Notes under the pieces: generated by a model
Seen by the model: only the letters and a program-made list of their open reading frames with translations
Database searches by the model: none
What the model was told of the DNA's origin: nothing
Assembly (NCBI GenBank): GCA_910578615.1
Contig: CAJTRI010000005.1
Coordinates: 1-64,000 of the forward strand
Source: an uncultured Duncaniella sp.
GTDB taxonomy: Bacteria > Bacteroidota > Bacteroidia > Bacteroidales > Muribaculaceae
Direction: 5' to 3'
DNA length: 64,000 bases
Shown here: positions 35,719 through 44,318 of the stretch, piece after piece
Layout of the letters: every line of letters begins with the position of its first letter
Numbering within the stretch: position 1 is the stretch's first letter
Program-made: the position numbers and the translations under genes

Positions 35719-35749
35719 CAAATTTAGCCATTCTGTCTGAGTAGAGCAA
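35719..35749 (-). promoter_or_regulatory. Promoter of the Wzi/legB/neuB/rpoN gene run
   Basis: On the minus strand TTG (35747-35749), 20 bases, TAAATTTG (35719-35726): full consensus match. Predicted start near 35713 gives a leader of only about 14 nt. Confidence 0.8.
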
Positions 35750-35780
35750 GAAACCATGACGATTTTCTATGTCAGACAGA
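35732..35780. repeat. Inverted repeat overlapping the Wzi promoter
   Basis: Nine-base arms TCTGTCTGA (35732-35740) and TCAGACAGA (35772-35780) separated by 31 bases. The left arm lies between the -33 and -7 elements and the right arm just upstream of -33. This suits a regulator binding two half-sites, or a weak hairpin after mutS. Confidence 0.4.
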
Positions 35781-35892
35781 TATGAACTTAACAAACGCCA
35801 TCAAAGAGACTGATTCCAAACATGGGGGCTCCGAATGCGTACCCATACACCCTATCCGAAACCAGATTATTAATTTTCAATCGGACAACATC

Positions 35893-38508
35893 CTATTTGC
35901 CGGTCAGAATCGTCTTGATATCATGCAGTTTGTTGAGAGCGGCCATAGGTGTCAGATTATTTATGTCAAGCCCCAGAATCTGGTCACGCAACTGGGATAG
36001 AACCGGGTCATCAAGCTGGAAAAATGACAGCTGCATCCCTTCGGCTGCCGAGTCAAGGGTTGATAGCGATGCCTTCGGCGCGTCGCTGTCCCGGTTGGCC
36101 TTTTCAAGATGTTTCAATACCTGTCCGGCCCTTTTCACTATTGTTTGCGGCATACCGGCGAGTTTGGCCACATGTATGCCGAAACTATGCTCGCTTCCAC
36201 CACGGGCAAGCTTACGCATAAACACCACCTTGCCGTCTATCTCTTTGACCGATACATTGAAATTGACTACCCGCGAGAAACTTTTCTCCATCTCGTTCAG
36301 CTCATGATAATGCGTGGCGAAAAGGGTTTTAGGATGTGAGTTTCCGTATTCATGGATATATTCCACGATAGCCCATGCGATAGATATGCCGTCATAGGTC
36401 GAAGTTCCCCTCCCGAGTTCGTCAAAAAGAATGAGCGAGCGTTCGCTCATATTGTTCAATATCGAGGCGGCCTCGTTCATCTCCACCATGAAAGTAGATT
36501 CTCCCAGCGATATATTGTCACTGGCACCTACCCTTGTGAAAATCTTGTCCACCACTCCGATATGGGCACTTTCGGCTGCCACAAACGAACCAATCTGGGC
36601 CAGAAGGACGTTTAACGCGGTCTGACGCAGGAGAGCGGATTTACCCGACATGTTCGGCCCCGTGATCATCATCACCTGTGTACCGTCGTTGGAAAGAGTT
36701 ACCGTGTTGGCAATATACGGCTCTCCCGGCGGCAGCTCTCGCTCTATGACAGGATGGCGCCCTTCCACTATGGAGATTTCGAGTGAATCATCGACAACCG
36801 GGCGGTTGTAGCGGTTATCGATAGCAAGACGGGTAAACGAGTTGAACACATCGAGCTGGGCAAGGAGCTGGGCATCAAGTAGTATCGCCGGTATATAGTC
36901 ACACACTCTGGCAACAAGCGTGGAATAGATTCTCTGCTCTATGACCGCTATCTTGTCCTGTGCGCCAAGGATGCGTTCCTCATATTCTTTGAGTTCCTGA
37001 GTGATATATCGCTCGGCATTTACGAGTGTCTGCTTTCTCACCCATTCCTCCGGCACCTTGTCCTTATGGGTATTCGTCACCTCGATATAATATCCGAAAA
37101 CATTGTTGTATGCGATTTTAAGCGACGGTATACCTGTCCGTCTGCTTTCCCGCTGCTGCAATCCTGCAAGATAATCCTTGCCTTTGAAGGCAATCTCGCG
37201 CAATTCGTCAAGTTCCGTATCAACGCCATCCCTTATGACCTGTCCCCGGTTGAGCGCGGTGGGTGCATCATCGGCTATCTCCCTGCCGATTTTCTCCGCA
37301 ATGCCGGAACACGGGTTCAGCTGTTCTCCTATTGATACCAGTGCCGGCTCTCCCGATTCCTGACATATGCTCTTGATAACGGGAATCATCAGAAGTGCGT
37401 TTTTGAGCTGACAAAGCTCACGCGGATTAACCCTTGATGCGGAGACCTTCCCGATCAGGCGTTCAAGATCACCCACCTGTCCAAGTTTCTCACACAATGT
37501 CTCACGATGCTCAGGCTGTTTGAAGAAATAATCCACTATGTCAAGACGCTTGTTGATTTCCTTCGGGTCTTTGAGCGGAAAAAGAAGCCAGCGGTGCAGA
37601 AGTCTCGCACCCATCGGACTCACTGTACGGTCTATGACATCGAGAAGGCTCTTTCCGTCATCACCCATAGCCCTCACAAGTTCAAGATTGCGAATGGTGA
37701 AACGGTCAAGTCTTACAGACATCTCCTCCTCCACCCGCGCCAGCGACGTGATATGGCCGGTATGAGTGTGCTGGGTTATATCAAGATAATGCAGGATGGC
37801 CCCGGAAGCTATTATGCCAGAGCACATGGAATGAACGCCGAACCCTTTCAGAGACGAGGTCTCAAACTGTTTCAAAAGACGATCCATGGCTGACGTAGTG
37901 GTAAACACCCAATCGTCAAGCTCGAATGTATAGTATTTCTCGGCAAACGACTCTTCGACCAGACGCTTCTTGCCGCGCTCGACAAGCACCTCTTTCGGGG
38001 CGAAATTCACCATCAACTTGCTTATATAGTCAAGGCTCCCCTCGGCTGTGAGAAATTCACCCGTAGAGATATCAAGGAATGCTATCCCGCAGACCTGTTT
38101 CCCGAAATGTATTGCTGCAAGAAAGTTGTTCTCCCTGTGGTTCAGAACGTTGTCATTTATCGATACGCCGGGAGTGACAAGCTCGGTAATGCCGCGCTTT
38201 ACCAGTTTCTTCGTTGTTTTAGGGTCTTCAAGCTGTTCGCATATTGCCACTCTCTTTCCGGCCCTGACAAGTTTGGGCAGATATGTGTCAAGCGCGTGAT
38301 GTGGAAAACCGGCAAGTGCCACATACTGGGCCGAACCATTGGCACGGCGGGTCAGCGTGATTCCGAGAATCTCGGAGGCAGCGACCGCATCATCCGCAAA
38401 TGTCTCATAAAAGTCTCCTACACGAAAAAGCAATATCGCGTCAGGATGTTTCTGCTTCATCGCGATATACTGTTTCATCAACGGGGTCTCGACTATAGCT
38501 TTTGCCAT
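35893..38508 (-). CDS. mutS: DNA mismatch repair protein MutS
   Basis: Recognises base mismatches and small loops and starts methyl-independent repair with MutL. The 871-aa protein has the mismatch-binding N-domain (PLMKQYIAMKQKHPDAILLFRVGDFYETF, with the F-x-E wedge), connector, core and clamp domains. The ATPase shows Walker A GPNMSGKS (about 617-624), ILFDELGRGTSTYDG and ATHYHEL. It is full length. It is relevant to the poly-C tract in the fimbrial operon because mismatch repair limits slippage at such repeats. Confidence 0.97.
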   Translation of the reverse strand: MAKAIVETPLMKQYIAMKQKHPDAILLFRVGDFYETFADDAVAASEILGITLTRRANGSAQYVALAGFPHHALDTYLPKLVRAGKRVAICEQLEDPKTTKKLVKRGITELVTPGVSINDNVLNHRENNFLAAIHFGKQVCGIAFLDISTGEFLTAEGSLDYISKLMVNFAPKEVLVERGKKRLVEESFAEKYYTFELDDWVFTTTSAMDRLLKQFETSSLKGFGVHSMCSGIIASGAILHYLDITQHTHTGHITSLARVEEEMSVRLDRFTIRNLELVRAMGDDGKSLLDVIDRTVSPMGARLLHRWLLFPLKDPKEINKRLDIVDYFFKQPEHRETLCEKLGQVGDLERLIGKVSASRVNPRELCQLKNALLMIPVIKSICQESGEPALVSIGEQLNPCSGIAEKIGREIADDAPTALNRGQVIRDGVDTELDELREIAFKGKDYLAGLQQRESRRTGIPSLKIAYNNVFGYYIEVTNTHKDKVPEEWVRKQTLVNAERYITQELKEYEERILGAQDKIAVIEQRIYSTLVARVCDYIPAILLDAQLLAQLDVFNSFTRLAIDNRYNRPVVDDSLEISIVEGRHPVIERELPPGEPYIANTVTLSNDGTQVMMITGPNMSGKSALLRQTALNVLLAQIGSFVAAESAHIGVVDKIFTRVGASDNISLGESTFMVEMNEAASILNNMSERSLILFDELGRGTSTYDGISIAWAIVEYIHEYGNSHPKTLFATHYHELNEMEKSFSRVVNFNVSVKEIDGKVVFMRKLARGGSEHSFGIHVAKLAGMPQTIVKRAGQVLKHLEKANRDSDAPKASLSTLDSAAEGMQLSFFQLDDPVLSQLRDQILGLDINNLTPMAALNKLHDIKTILTGK

Positions 38509-38556
38509 AAATCCTATATGATTTCTTTATATATCTTTGCTTGTGGAATTATAATA

Positions 38557-38564
38557 CAAAGGTA
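38557..38564 (-). promoter_or_regulatory. Promoter -7 box for mutS
   Basis: TACCTTTG on the minus strand, 48 bases before the mutS ATG. No good -33 element. Confidence 0.5.
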
Positions 38565-38602
38565 CAAAAAATTGTGAGATTAGGAGAATAGGGTGCAACA
38601 AT

Positions 38603-38645
38603 CAGCCGATGTCCCGGCAGGTCAAGCCTGTCATGACATCGGCTG
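38603..38645 (-). terminator. Probable terminator after the DUF4270 gene
   Basis: Eleven-base perfect arms (38603-38613 and 38635-38645) enclosing a 21-base segment that can form a short inner stem. It lies 63 bases after the DUF4270 stop; the T tract on the minus strand is weak. Confidence 0.55.
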
Positions 38646-38708
38646 TTTACATGTCCGGGCCGGAACCGAGGTCTTGCAACCGTCCGCAACCCGTATGCTC
38701 AAAGTAGT

Positions 38709-40124
38709 TTATAGTGTCTGTTTTGAGAAAGAAAATTTTACGGAGGCGTTCTCGAAATCGAGTTTTCCCATCACCGGCTCTGTCACATATGGTGTTATGG
38801 AGCTTACAGATTGCGAAGTGGTATTATATCCGTAATAATAGCCATAATATGAATTAGAATTGGACGGAAAGAACGAAACCAGCACAGGGCATATGACAAA
38901 CTCCTCATCTTCCGGCTCCACGGAACCCTTCTTTATAATCTCGTTTATGTAGTTCAACATAGACGAGAAGGTATAGCTTTTTTTCGAGTAGTCATACGCC
39001 GCATAGAATGAGTTTATATTGTCATTGACCTGCATCTTTGAGAAAAACTCATCCTTCTTGGACTTCTTGACCATCAAGACATAAGGGGGCGGTGTCAGAC
39101 CGTAGTCATTTGCAATTTCCTCCACGGGAAGTGTAAACGACAGAGAGTTGACAAGGGCGAGCGGGCCGGCCGAAGCCTGATAGCGGCTGAGAATCTCTCC
39201 GGCAGGAAATTTGAAATCCACGTCATATCCGACAGGGCCGACAATAATCGGTTCACCAGACTCCGCCATACGTTTAAGCCCGGGCGCCATCTTGTATGAT
39301 ATATTGTTGTTGGTATATACCTCGGGGGTAACTCCGAGATATGACCCTACATAGTTCAAGGTGGTATCTTTGGGAGCCTCGGGAGTACCAATCTGACGGA
39401 CAGAATGGTAATAGACAAGTATGGAATTATTACTGATACGCGTGACACGTCCCGAACCGAACGTATTGCCTATGTAAAGGCCGGGGAACCACTGCGCGAA
39501 TGCACGAGGCGTCTCGAACGTCTCAGGAGAATCTATATAACGGTCATACAGGCTCCTGCCGAACTCGACCGGAAGATCTACATATATATTCTTATAAAGG
39601 CTACCCTCTGAGTCAGATCCAACATAAGGATAGCCGTCCAGAAGACCAGAATAAGACGTAGCCCCGATCGGCGTCTCATCATAATAGCCCGAAGGATCAA
39701 AATCACTGTCAAGGGTAGTCGGGAGCTGTTTGTTGAGGCGATGGACGCTCAACCCCATAGGGGCTACCGAGTCTCCCGCAAAACCGCCTTTGTAGACTGA
39801 CAAGACGAGTTTCACAGAGTCGATATACTCCCTCTTCACACCAACGGTATCAAGTTCTGACGCCGGCATGTACTGACACACTATGTCTGACGAGAAATCA
39901 CCATATCCCTTGGCATCAAGACGCCCGAGAAGCTGCAACACAGTGCGCGAACGTACCGACGGATTTGCCTCCGGGATACCTGTGACAGTAAACATCGAGT
40001 CACGCACAATAGCGATATCGTCCTCGACAAGCGAGCCGCCGGCAGTCAGCGAGTCTTCGCATGAAACGGAAGCGACGGCGATAGCCGCGACAGCCGTTAA
40101 TGAAAAAATGTTGTTGAATCTCAT
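38709..40124 (-). CDS. DUF4270 domain lipoprotein
   Basis: A 471-aa exported lipoprotein (signal peptide with VASVSC, Cys22). The mature part opens EDSLTAGGSLVEDDIAIVRDSMFTV, the characteristic start of DUF4270, and continues as a long beta-rich domain ending ENASVKFSFSKQTL. The family is widespread in Bacteroidetes and of unknown function. It follows the glycogen-synthase-like gene by 41 bases in the same direction and probably shares its promoter, which hints at a role connected to envelope or storage polysaccharide but does not prove one. Confidence 0.85.
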   Translation of the reverse strand: MRFNNIFSLTAVAAIAVASVSCEDSLTAGGSLVEDDIAIVRDSMFTVTGIPEANPSVRSRTVLQLLGRLDAKGYGDFSSDIVCQYMPASELDTVGVKREYIDSVKLVLSVYKGGFAGDSVAPMGLSVHRLNKQLPTTLDSDFDPSGYYDETPIGATSYSGLLDGYPYVGSDSEGSLYKNIYVDLPVEFGRSLYDRYIDSPETFETPRAFAQWFPGLYIGNTFGSGRVTRISNNSILVYYHSVRQIGTPEAPKDTTLNYVGSYLGVTPEVYTNNNISYKMAPGLKRMAESGEPIIVGPVGYDVDFKFPAGEILSRYQASAGPLALVNSLSFTLPVEEIANDYGLTPPPYVLMVKKSKKDEFFSKMQVNDNINSFYAAYDYSKKSYTFSSMLNYINEIIKKGSVEPEDEEFVICPVLVSFFPSNSNSYYGYYYGYNTTSQSVSSITPYVTEPVMGKLDFENASVKFSFSKQTL

Positions 40125-40165
40125 TTCTTATGATTTCATAGGGGAGAGTGGGAAACCAGGCATTT

Positions 40166-40990
40166 TCAGTCTTCTTCCTCCTCGGTCAGCGAACGGTAGA
40201 AGTCCATATATGCCTCCTTGCGTTCATCCTCTTCCACATAGCCGAGGAACGCCTTGCCGGATTCTTTGGCATACTGCACAAGCTCGGGATTTACATCTTC
40301 GGTAATCTGTATCACGGCGTCGGCATAGTCTATCGCTATCTTGTTAAGCGCCATAAAGTCCACATCCCCGTCAAGAAGCCCGCGAAGATCCTCGTCGGCA
40401 AAATCACTCATACGCAGCTTCTCCACAAACCGAGGGTCAAGAGTACCTTCAAACGACTCTGGCTGCAAAGCAAACACGATCTTGGCATTTCTGAACGTAG
40501 GATCCTCACCATACTTCCTGCGGATATATAACGGAGCGAGAGCCGACACCCATCCGCTGCAATGAATGACTGCCGGTGGCCAGCGAAGCTTCTTGGCAGT
40601 CTCGATAACGCCGGTGGTAAAGAACATCAGACGCTCGTCATTATCCTCGCTCAGGAGTTCGGTTTCAAGTCCTTTCTCCTCCATCGAATGAAAATAATCG
40701 TCATTGTCAATGAAGTAGACCTGCATACGGGAAGGCAGAAGCGTGGCCACCTTTATTATTAAAGGATGGTCGTTGTCATCAATAATCAGGTTCATTCCCG
40801 ACAGACGTATGACCTCGTGTAGCTGGTTGCGCCTTTCGTTGATACATCCGTATTTAGGCATGAATATTCTCACCTCAAACTCTTTGCCGTGTATGGTCTG
40901 AGGGATAGTCCTGCCGAGTACGGACATCGGCGTGTCTGGAAGATAAGGAGATACTTCTTGGGATATGAACAATACTTTATTTGCCGCCAT
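40166..40990 (-). CDS. Glycogen/starch synthase N-terminal-domain protein (short GT5-like)
   Basis: A 274-aa protein equivalent only to the N-terminal Rossmann domain of GT5 glycogen/starch synthases: KVLFISQEVSPYLPDTPMSVLGRTIP, VRIFMPKYGCINERRN and VIHCSGWVSALAPLYIRR match. The C-terminal nucleotide-sugar-binding domain is missing and the frame ends cleanly with an acidic tail (SLTEEEED), so this looks like a stable short form rather than a recent truncation. The GT5 lysine motif K-x-G-G-L is replaced by the S-P-Y-L-P-D region. Without the second domain, normal glucosyl transfer is unlikely; a regulatory or binding role is possible. Similar short proteins are annotated as glycogen synthases in Bacteroidales. 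It heads the unit with DUF4270. Confidence 0.75.
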   Translation of the reverse strand: MAANKVLFISQEVSPYLPDTPMSVLGRTIPQTIHGKEFEVRIFMPKYGCINERRNQLHEVIRLSGMNLIIDDNDHPLIIKVATLLPSRMQVYFIDNDDYFHSMEEKGLETELLSEDNDERLMFFTTGVIETAKKLRWPPAVIHCSGWVSALAPLYIRRKYGEDPTFRNAKIVFALQPESFEGTLDPRFVEKLRMSDFADEDLRGLLDGDVDFMALNKIAIDYADAVIQITEDVNPELVQYAKESGKAFLGYVEEDERKEAYMDFYRSLTEEEED

Positions 40991-41072
40991 TTGCAGGAGG
41001 ATTTTTCAGGGGTGTGAATGGATTTTACCGTCGCGAGCCGCCCATTTGTGCAAGGTGCGGGATTTCGCAGCG

Positions 41073-41104
41073 CAAAGTTACTTAATTTTTCTTTGTTTTC
41101 CCAA
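41073..41104 (-). promoter_or_regulatory. Promoter of the glycogen-synthase-like/DUF4270 unit
   Basis: On the minus strand TTG (41102-41104), 21 bases, TAACTTTG (41073-41080). Consensus match; leader about 75 nt. Confidence 0.7.
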
Positions 41105-41218
41105 TTATTAAGGCAGAAATCAACATATTCCGGGACTGACACCACAACATGCTCTCCACTCAGGCCGTCGTTTTATATTTTTAACCAAACAGAGACCAAG
41201 TGTTTCATGATTTTTTAC

Positions 41219-41226
41219 TAACTTTG
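41219..41226 (+). promoter_or_regulatory. Promoter -7 box for the primary sigma factor
   Basis: TAACTTTG, 25 bases before the ATG at 41252. The -33 element is poor. Confidence 0.55.
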
Positions 41227-41251
41227 CGCGATTAATGTGCGTTAAGTTTAC

Positions 41252-42112
41252 ATGAGACAACTAAAAATCACCAAATCAATCACCAACCGTGAAAGCGCAT
41301 CCCTTGACAAATTCCTTCAAGAGATCGGCCGTGAGGAACTTATATCCGTAGAGGAAGAGGTAGACCTCGCGCAACGCATTCACCAGGGAGACCAGCGCGC
41401 TCTCGACAAACTCGTCCGTGCCAACCTACGCTTCGTTGTTTCCGTAGCCAAACAGTATCAAAATCAGGGGCTCAGTCTCCCTGACCTGATCAACGAAGGC
41501 AATCTCGGCTTGATTAAAGCAGCACAAAAGTTTGACGAAACACGCGGATTTAAGTTTATCTCCTACGCAGTGTGGTGGATTCGTCAGTCCATCCTCCAAG
41601 CCCTTGCAGAGCAGAGCCGCATCGTGAGACTCCCGCTCAACCAGGTAGGCTCGCTAAACAAGATCAGCAAGGCACTCTCTAAATTCGAGCAGGAGAACGA
41701 ACGGCGCCCTTCGCCGGAAGAACTTGCAGAGAAACTCGAAGTGCCTGTCGACAAGATTGCCGACACCCTCAAAGTTTCCGGACGCCACATCTCTGTGGAC
41801 GCCCCGTTCGTAGAGGGTGAAGACAACAGCCTTCTCGACGTCCTCACCAACGATGACTCTCCTATGGCCGATGCCACCCTGACACAGGAATCCCTGTCAA
41901 AGGAGGTAGACCGCGCCCTCAAACAGCTCCACGACCGTGAGCGCGAGATTTTGAAAATGTTCTTCGGAATAGGATGTCAGGAAATGACGCTTGAAGAGAT
42001 CGGCGCAAAATTTGACCTCACACGCGAACGCGTGCGACAAATCAAGGAAAAGGCCATACGCCGCCTCAAAGGCCAGAAGAGCCACCTGCTCAAAGCCTAC
42101 CTTGGTCAATAA
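41252..42112 (+). CDS. rpoD: RNA polymerase primary sigma factor (sigma-70 group, Bacteroidetes type)
   Basis: Directs RNA polymerase to housekeeping promoters, which in this phylum have the unusual TAnnTTTG -7 element. At 286 aa it lacks region 1.1 and the long non-conserved insertion of proteobacterial RpoD, as is typical for Bacteroidetes. Region 1.2 (SLDKFLQEIGREELISVEEEVDLA) is followed by region 2 (ANLRFVVSVAKQYQNQGLSLPDLINEGNLGLIKA...FISYAVWWIRQSI), region 3, and region 4.2 with the HTH TLEEIGAKFDLTRERVRQIKEKAIRRLK. A single-gene unit ended by a T-tailed hairpin. Confidence 0.95.
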   Translation: MRQLKITKSITNRESASLDKFLQEIGREELISVEEEVDLAQRIHQGDQRALDKLVRANLRFVVSVAKQYQNQGLSLPDLINEGNLGLIKAAQKFDETRGFKFISYAVWWIRQSILQALAEQSRIVRLPLNQVGSLNKISKALSKFEQENERRPSPEELAEKLEVPVDKIADTLKVSGRHISVDAPFVEGEDNSLLDVLTNDDSPMADATLTQESLSKEVDRALKQLHDREREILKMFFGIGCQEMTLEEIGAKFDLTRERVRQIKEKAIRRLKGQKSHLLKAYLGQ

Positions 42113-42168
42113 AAGCCATCGTTTCCAGCCACGCCTCCTCCTGCACACATTTATTTAAAGATTTTTCC

Positions 42169-42225
42169 AAGGTACAAAGATTCAATACAGCCGTTACGGC
42201 CACATTGCTCTTTGTACCTTTTTTT
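42169..42225 (+). terminator. Terminator (possible attenuator) after rpoD
   Basis: Perfect 11-bp arms (42169-42179 and 42210-42220) around a 30-base segment with a small CCG-TTA-CGG hairpin, followed by a run of T to 42225. The DUF4861 start lies only 31 bases further and no promoter box fits between. Confidence 0.8.
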
Positions 42226-42255
42226 CACAACCACATTCCTAATACCACACAGACA

Positions 42256-43437
42256 ATGTCTTCGACAATATACGCCCTCCTTTTGTCCCTATCTGTCAAC
42301 ATTACCAACCCGCTACCCACTCCACGCGAGAATGTCCCCGTCACAATAGCCATCCCCGCGTCAAAAGAGGAGATAAACTCTGTGTCTATCCCCGGATACC
42401 AGTCAATACCATACCAACTCGACGACCTCGACCTCGACGGGCGCCCTGACGAACTCGTGTTGCTGATGGATCTCAAAGGCTCTGAATCAAAGAAACTCAC
42501 CATAAATTTATCATCGCGAAACGAGACAAAGGAGTTCACGCCAGGAACCTACGCCCATATAAAGCTAAATGACAAAAGCGGGAAACACCCCAAAATAAAT
42601 GCCATATCTTATCCCGGCAGTGCAGACAACAGGCAGATGTACAGCAGTATATACGGACACGGCGCGGTTCTTGAAGGCCTTTACAGCGCGATACGCGTCT
42701 ACATGGACAATCGCCAGAGCGTAGACCTCTATGCCAAAAACACACCTCGACTCGAACTCGCAGAGACAAACTTCTATACCACCAAAGAACAGCTTGGTCT
42801 TGGCTATGGCCGTGACATCCTCTGGGCCGGCACCAGCGTGGCCCTCGGCTCGTTCCGAGGATGGGAAAACGGGAAACCAACCACGATAGACTCTGTAAGC
42901 ACGCGCACACAACGCATCCTGACCACAGGGCCTGTACGATCCATAATCGAGATTATTGACGAGGGTTGGGTGTCTGACGGTGTAAAAACTGACATGACAC
43001 AGCGATATACCGTCTATGCCGGAAGCCGTGATTACGAGGTAGACATATGCCTGTCCCCATCAACCTCGGGCAGAACGTACTGCACAGGCATACAGAAACT
43101 GATTACCGACAATCGCGGGTTCATAAACGCCGACGGCCTTGCCGGAAGCTGGGGTTCGAATATCCCTGACAAAAACCTGCCGGAGTTATCCGACACGCTC
43201 GGTCTCGGCATACACGTCGGCACACCTTACCTTGCAAAAACGATAGAAGACGATGTCAACTATCTCACCATTGTCCGACCAGACCAAAAAGGCCACATAA
43301 AATATGCATTCACCTCTGCCGCACTACGCGACAAGACGTCACCACGCAGCGCAGAAGAATGGTTTGACTACCTGAAAGAATGGCAGAGGCTGCGCCAGAA
43401 CCCTGTAAAAGTAACCGTCACAAAAAGAAAACATTGA
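42256..43437 (+). CDS. DUF4861 domain protein of a pectin operon
   Basis: A 393-aa protein from the ATG at 42256; a longer frame from 42205 would start inside the terminator hairpin. A short hydrophobic N-terminus (STIYALLLSLSV) may be a signal peptide. The body matches DUF4861: ITNPLPTPRENVPVTIAIPA, DDLDLDGRPDELVLLMDL, then YSSIYGHGAVLEG and GRDILWAGTSVALGSFRGWENGKP. DUF4861 genes commonly lie in pectin and other uronate-polysaccharide loci beside GH105, GH28 and acetylesterases; the exact activity is not established. It is followed after 11 bases by the acetylesterase, so it is the first gene of a three-gene operon. Confidence 0.8.
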   Translation: MSSTIYALLLSLSVNITNPLPTPRENVPVTIAIPASKEEINSVSIPGYQSIPYQLDDLDLDGRPDELVLLMDLKGSESKKLTINLSSRNETKEFTPGTYAHIKLNDKSGKHPKINAISYPGSADNRQMYSSIYGHGAVLEGLYSAIRVYMDNRQSVDLYAKNTPRLELAETNFYTTKEQLGLGYGRDILWAGTSVALGSFRGWENGKPTTIDSVSTRTQRILTTGPVRSIIEIIDEGWVSDGVKTDMTQRYTVYAGSRDYEVDICLSPSTSGRTYCTGIQKLITDNRGFINADGLAGSWGSNIPDKNLPELSDTLGLGIHVGTPYLAKTIEDDVNYLTIVRPDQKGHIKYAFTSAALRDKTSPRSAEEWFDYLKEWQRLRQNPVKVTVTKRKH

Positions 43438-43448
43438 CCTACCAAGCC

Positions 43449-44318
43449 ATGAAAAACATAGCCGCAATCATCATATCCTTCGTCATCCCGTTCACCGCCG
43501 CAAATGCGTCCGAACCTACCGACACAGTCACAATATTCATGATAGGGGACTCCACAATGGCTGACAAACCACTTGCAAAAGAGAACCAAGAACGAGGATG
43601 GGGCCAGATGCTACCGCTTTATTTTGACGGAGCCGTAAAGATTGACAACCACGCAGTCAACGGCCGTTCCTCAAAAAGTTTTATCGACGAGGGCAGATGG
43701 GACAAGGTCAGAGAACTCATGCGCCCCGGCGACTACCTGATAATACAGTTCGGGCACAACGATGAGAAGAGCCATGATCCATCCCGTCATACCGTGGCAG
43801 GAGGCTCGTTTGACGACAATCTACGCAAATTCGTCATCGAAGCTAAAGCCAAGGGAGCCAACCCGATACTGATGAATTCAATCGTCCGCCGCAATTTTCC
43901 GGCTCCTGACGGGACAACACATGCCCAGACCGATGACAAGCAGAAAGACTGGAAGTCAGCACAAGCCATGCCGGCAAACGAAGGAGATATTCTGGTCGAG
44001 ACACACGGGGCATACCTCGACTCCCCAAGAAATGTAGCCAAGGCCGAGGATGTGCCATTCATAGACCTTAACAGCGCCACCCGCGAACTTGTCCAGCAAC
44101 TCGGCCCGACCTTATCCAAGAACATGTTCATGTGGATACCCGCCGGGAAATATGAGTTCTGTCCGGCCGGAAAAGTTGACAACACCCACCTCAACATACT
44201 CGGAGGACTTCTTGTCTCCCGTCTTGCCGCCACGGAACTTGCCAAAAAAATCCCCGGACTGCGCAGATTCATAAAGCCGGAAATCTATAATCTCAATGAC
44301 AACGGTGACGCCCGATGA
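43449..44318 (+). CDS. Rhamnogalacturonan acetylesterase-like SGNH hydrolase (CE12 type)
   Basis: Predicted to remove acetyl groups from pectin. The 289-aa protein has an N-terminal signal peptide (about 1-20, cleavage near ANA). The SGNH blocks are visible: GDSTMAD with nucleophile S35, AVNGRSSKSF (Gly block), QFGHNDEK (Asn block) and the catalytic D244-N-T-H247 (VDNTHLN). The QFGHND and DNTHLN forms are those of rhamnogalacturonan acetylesterases. The start chosen is the ATG directly before the signal peptide, 11 bases after the DUF4861 stop. The stop overlaps the GH28 start as ATGA. Confidence 0.87.
   Translation: MKNIAAIIISFVIPFTAANASEPTDTVTIFMIGDSTMADKPLAKENQERGWGQMLPLYFDGAVKIDNHAVNGRSSKSFIDEGRWDKVRELMRPGDYLIIQFGHNDEKSHDPSRHTVAGGSFDDNLRKFVIEAKAKGANPILMNSIVRRNFPAPDGTTHAQTDDKQKDWKSAQAMPANEGDILVETHGAYLDSPRNVAKAEDVPFIDLNSATRELVQQLGPTLSKNMFMWIPAGKYEFCPAGKVDNTHLNILGGLLVSRLAATELAKKIPGLRRFIKPEIYNLNDNGDAR

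Noticed and set aside
38532..38539. A plus-strand TATCTTTG promoter-like box upstream of mutS.
   Set aside because: No plus-strand gene or structured RNA follows; the next gene on either side is on the minus strand.
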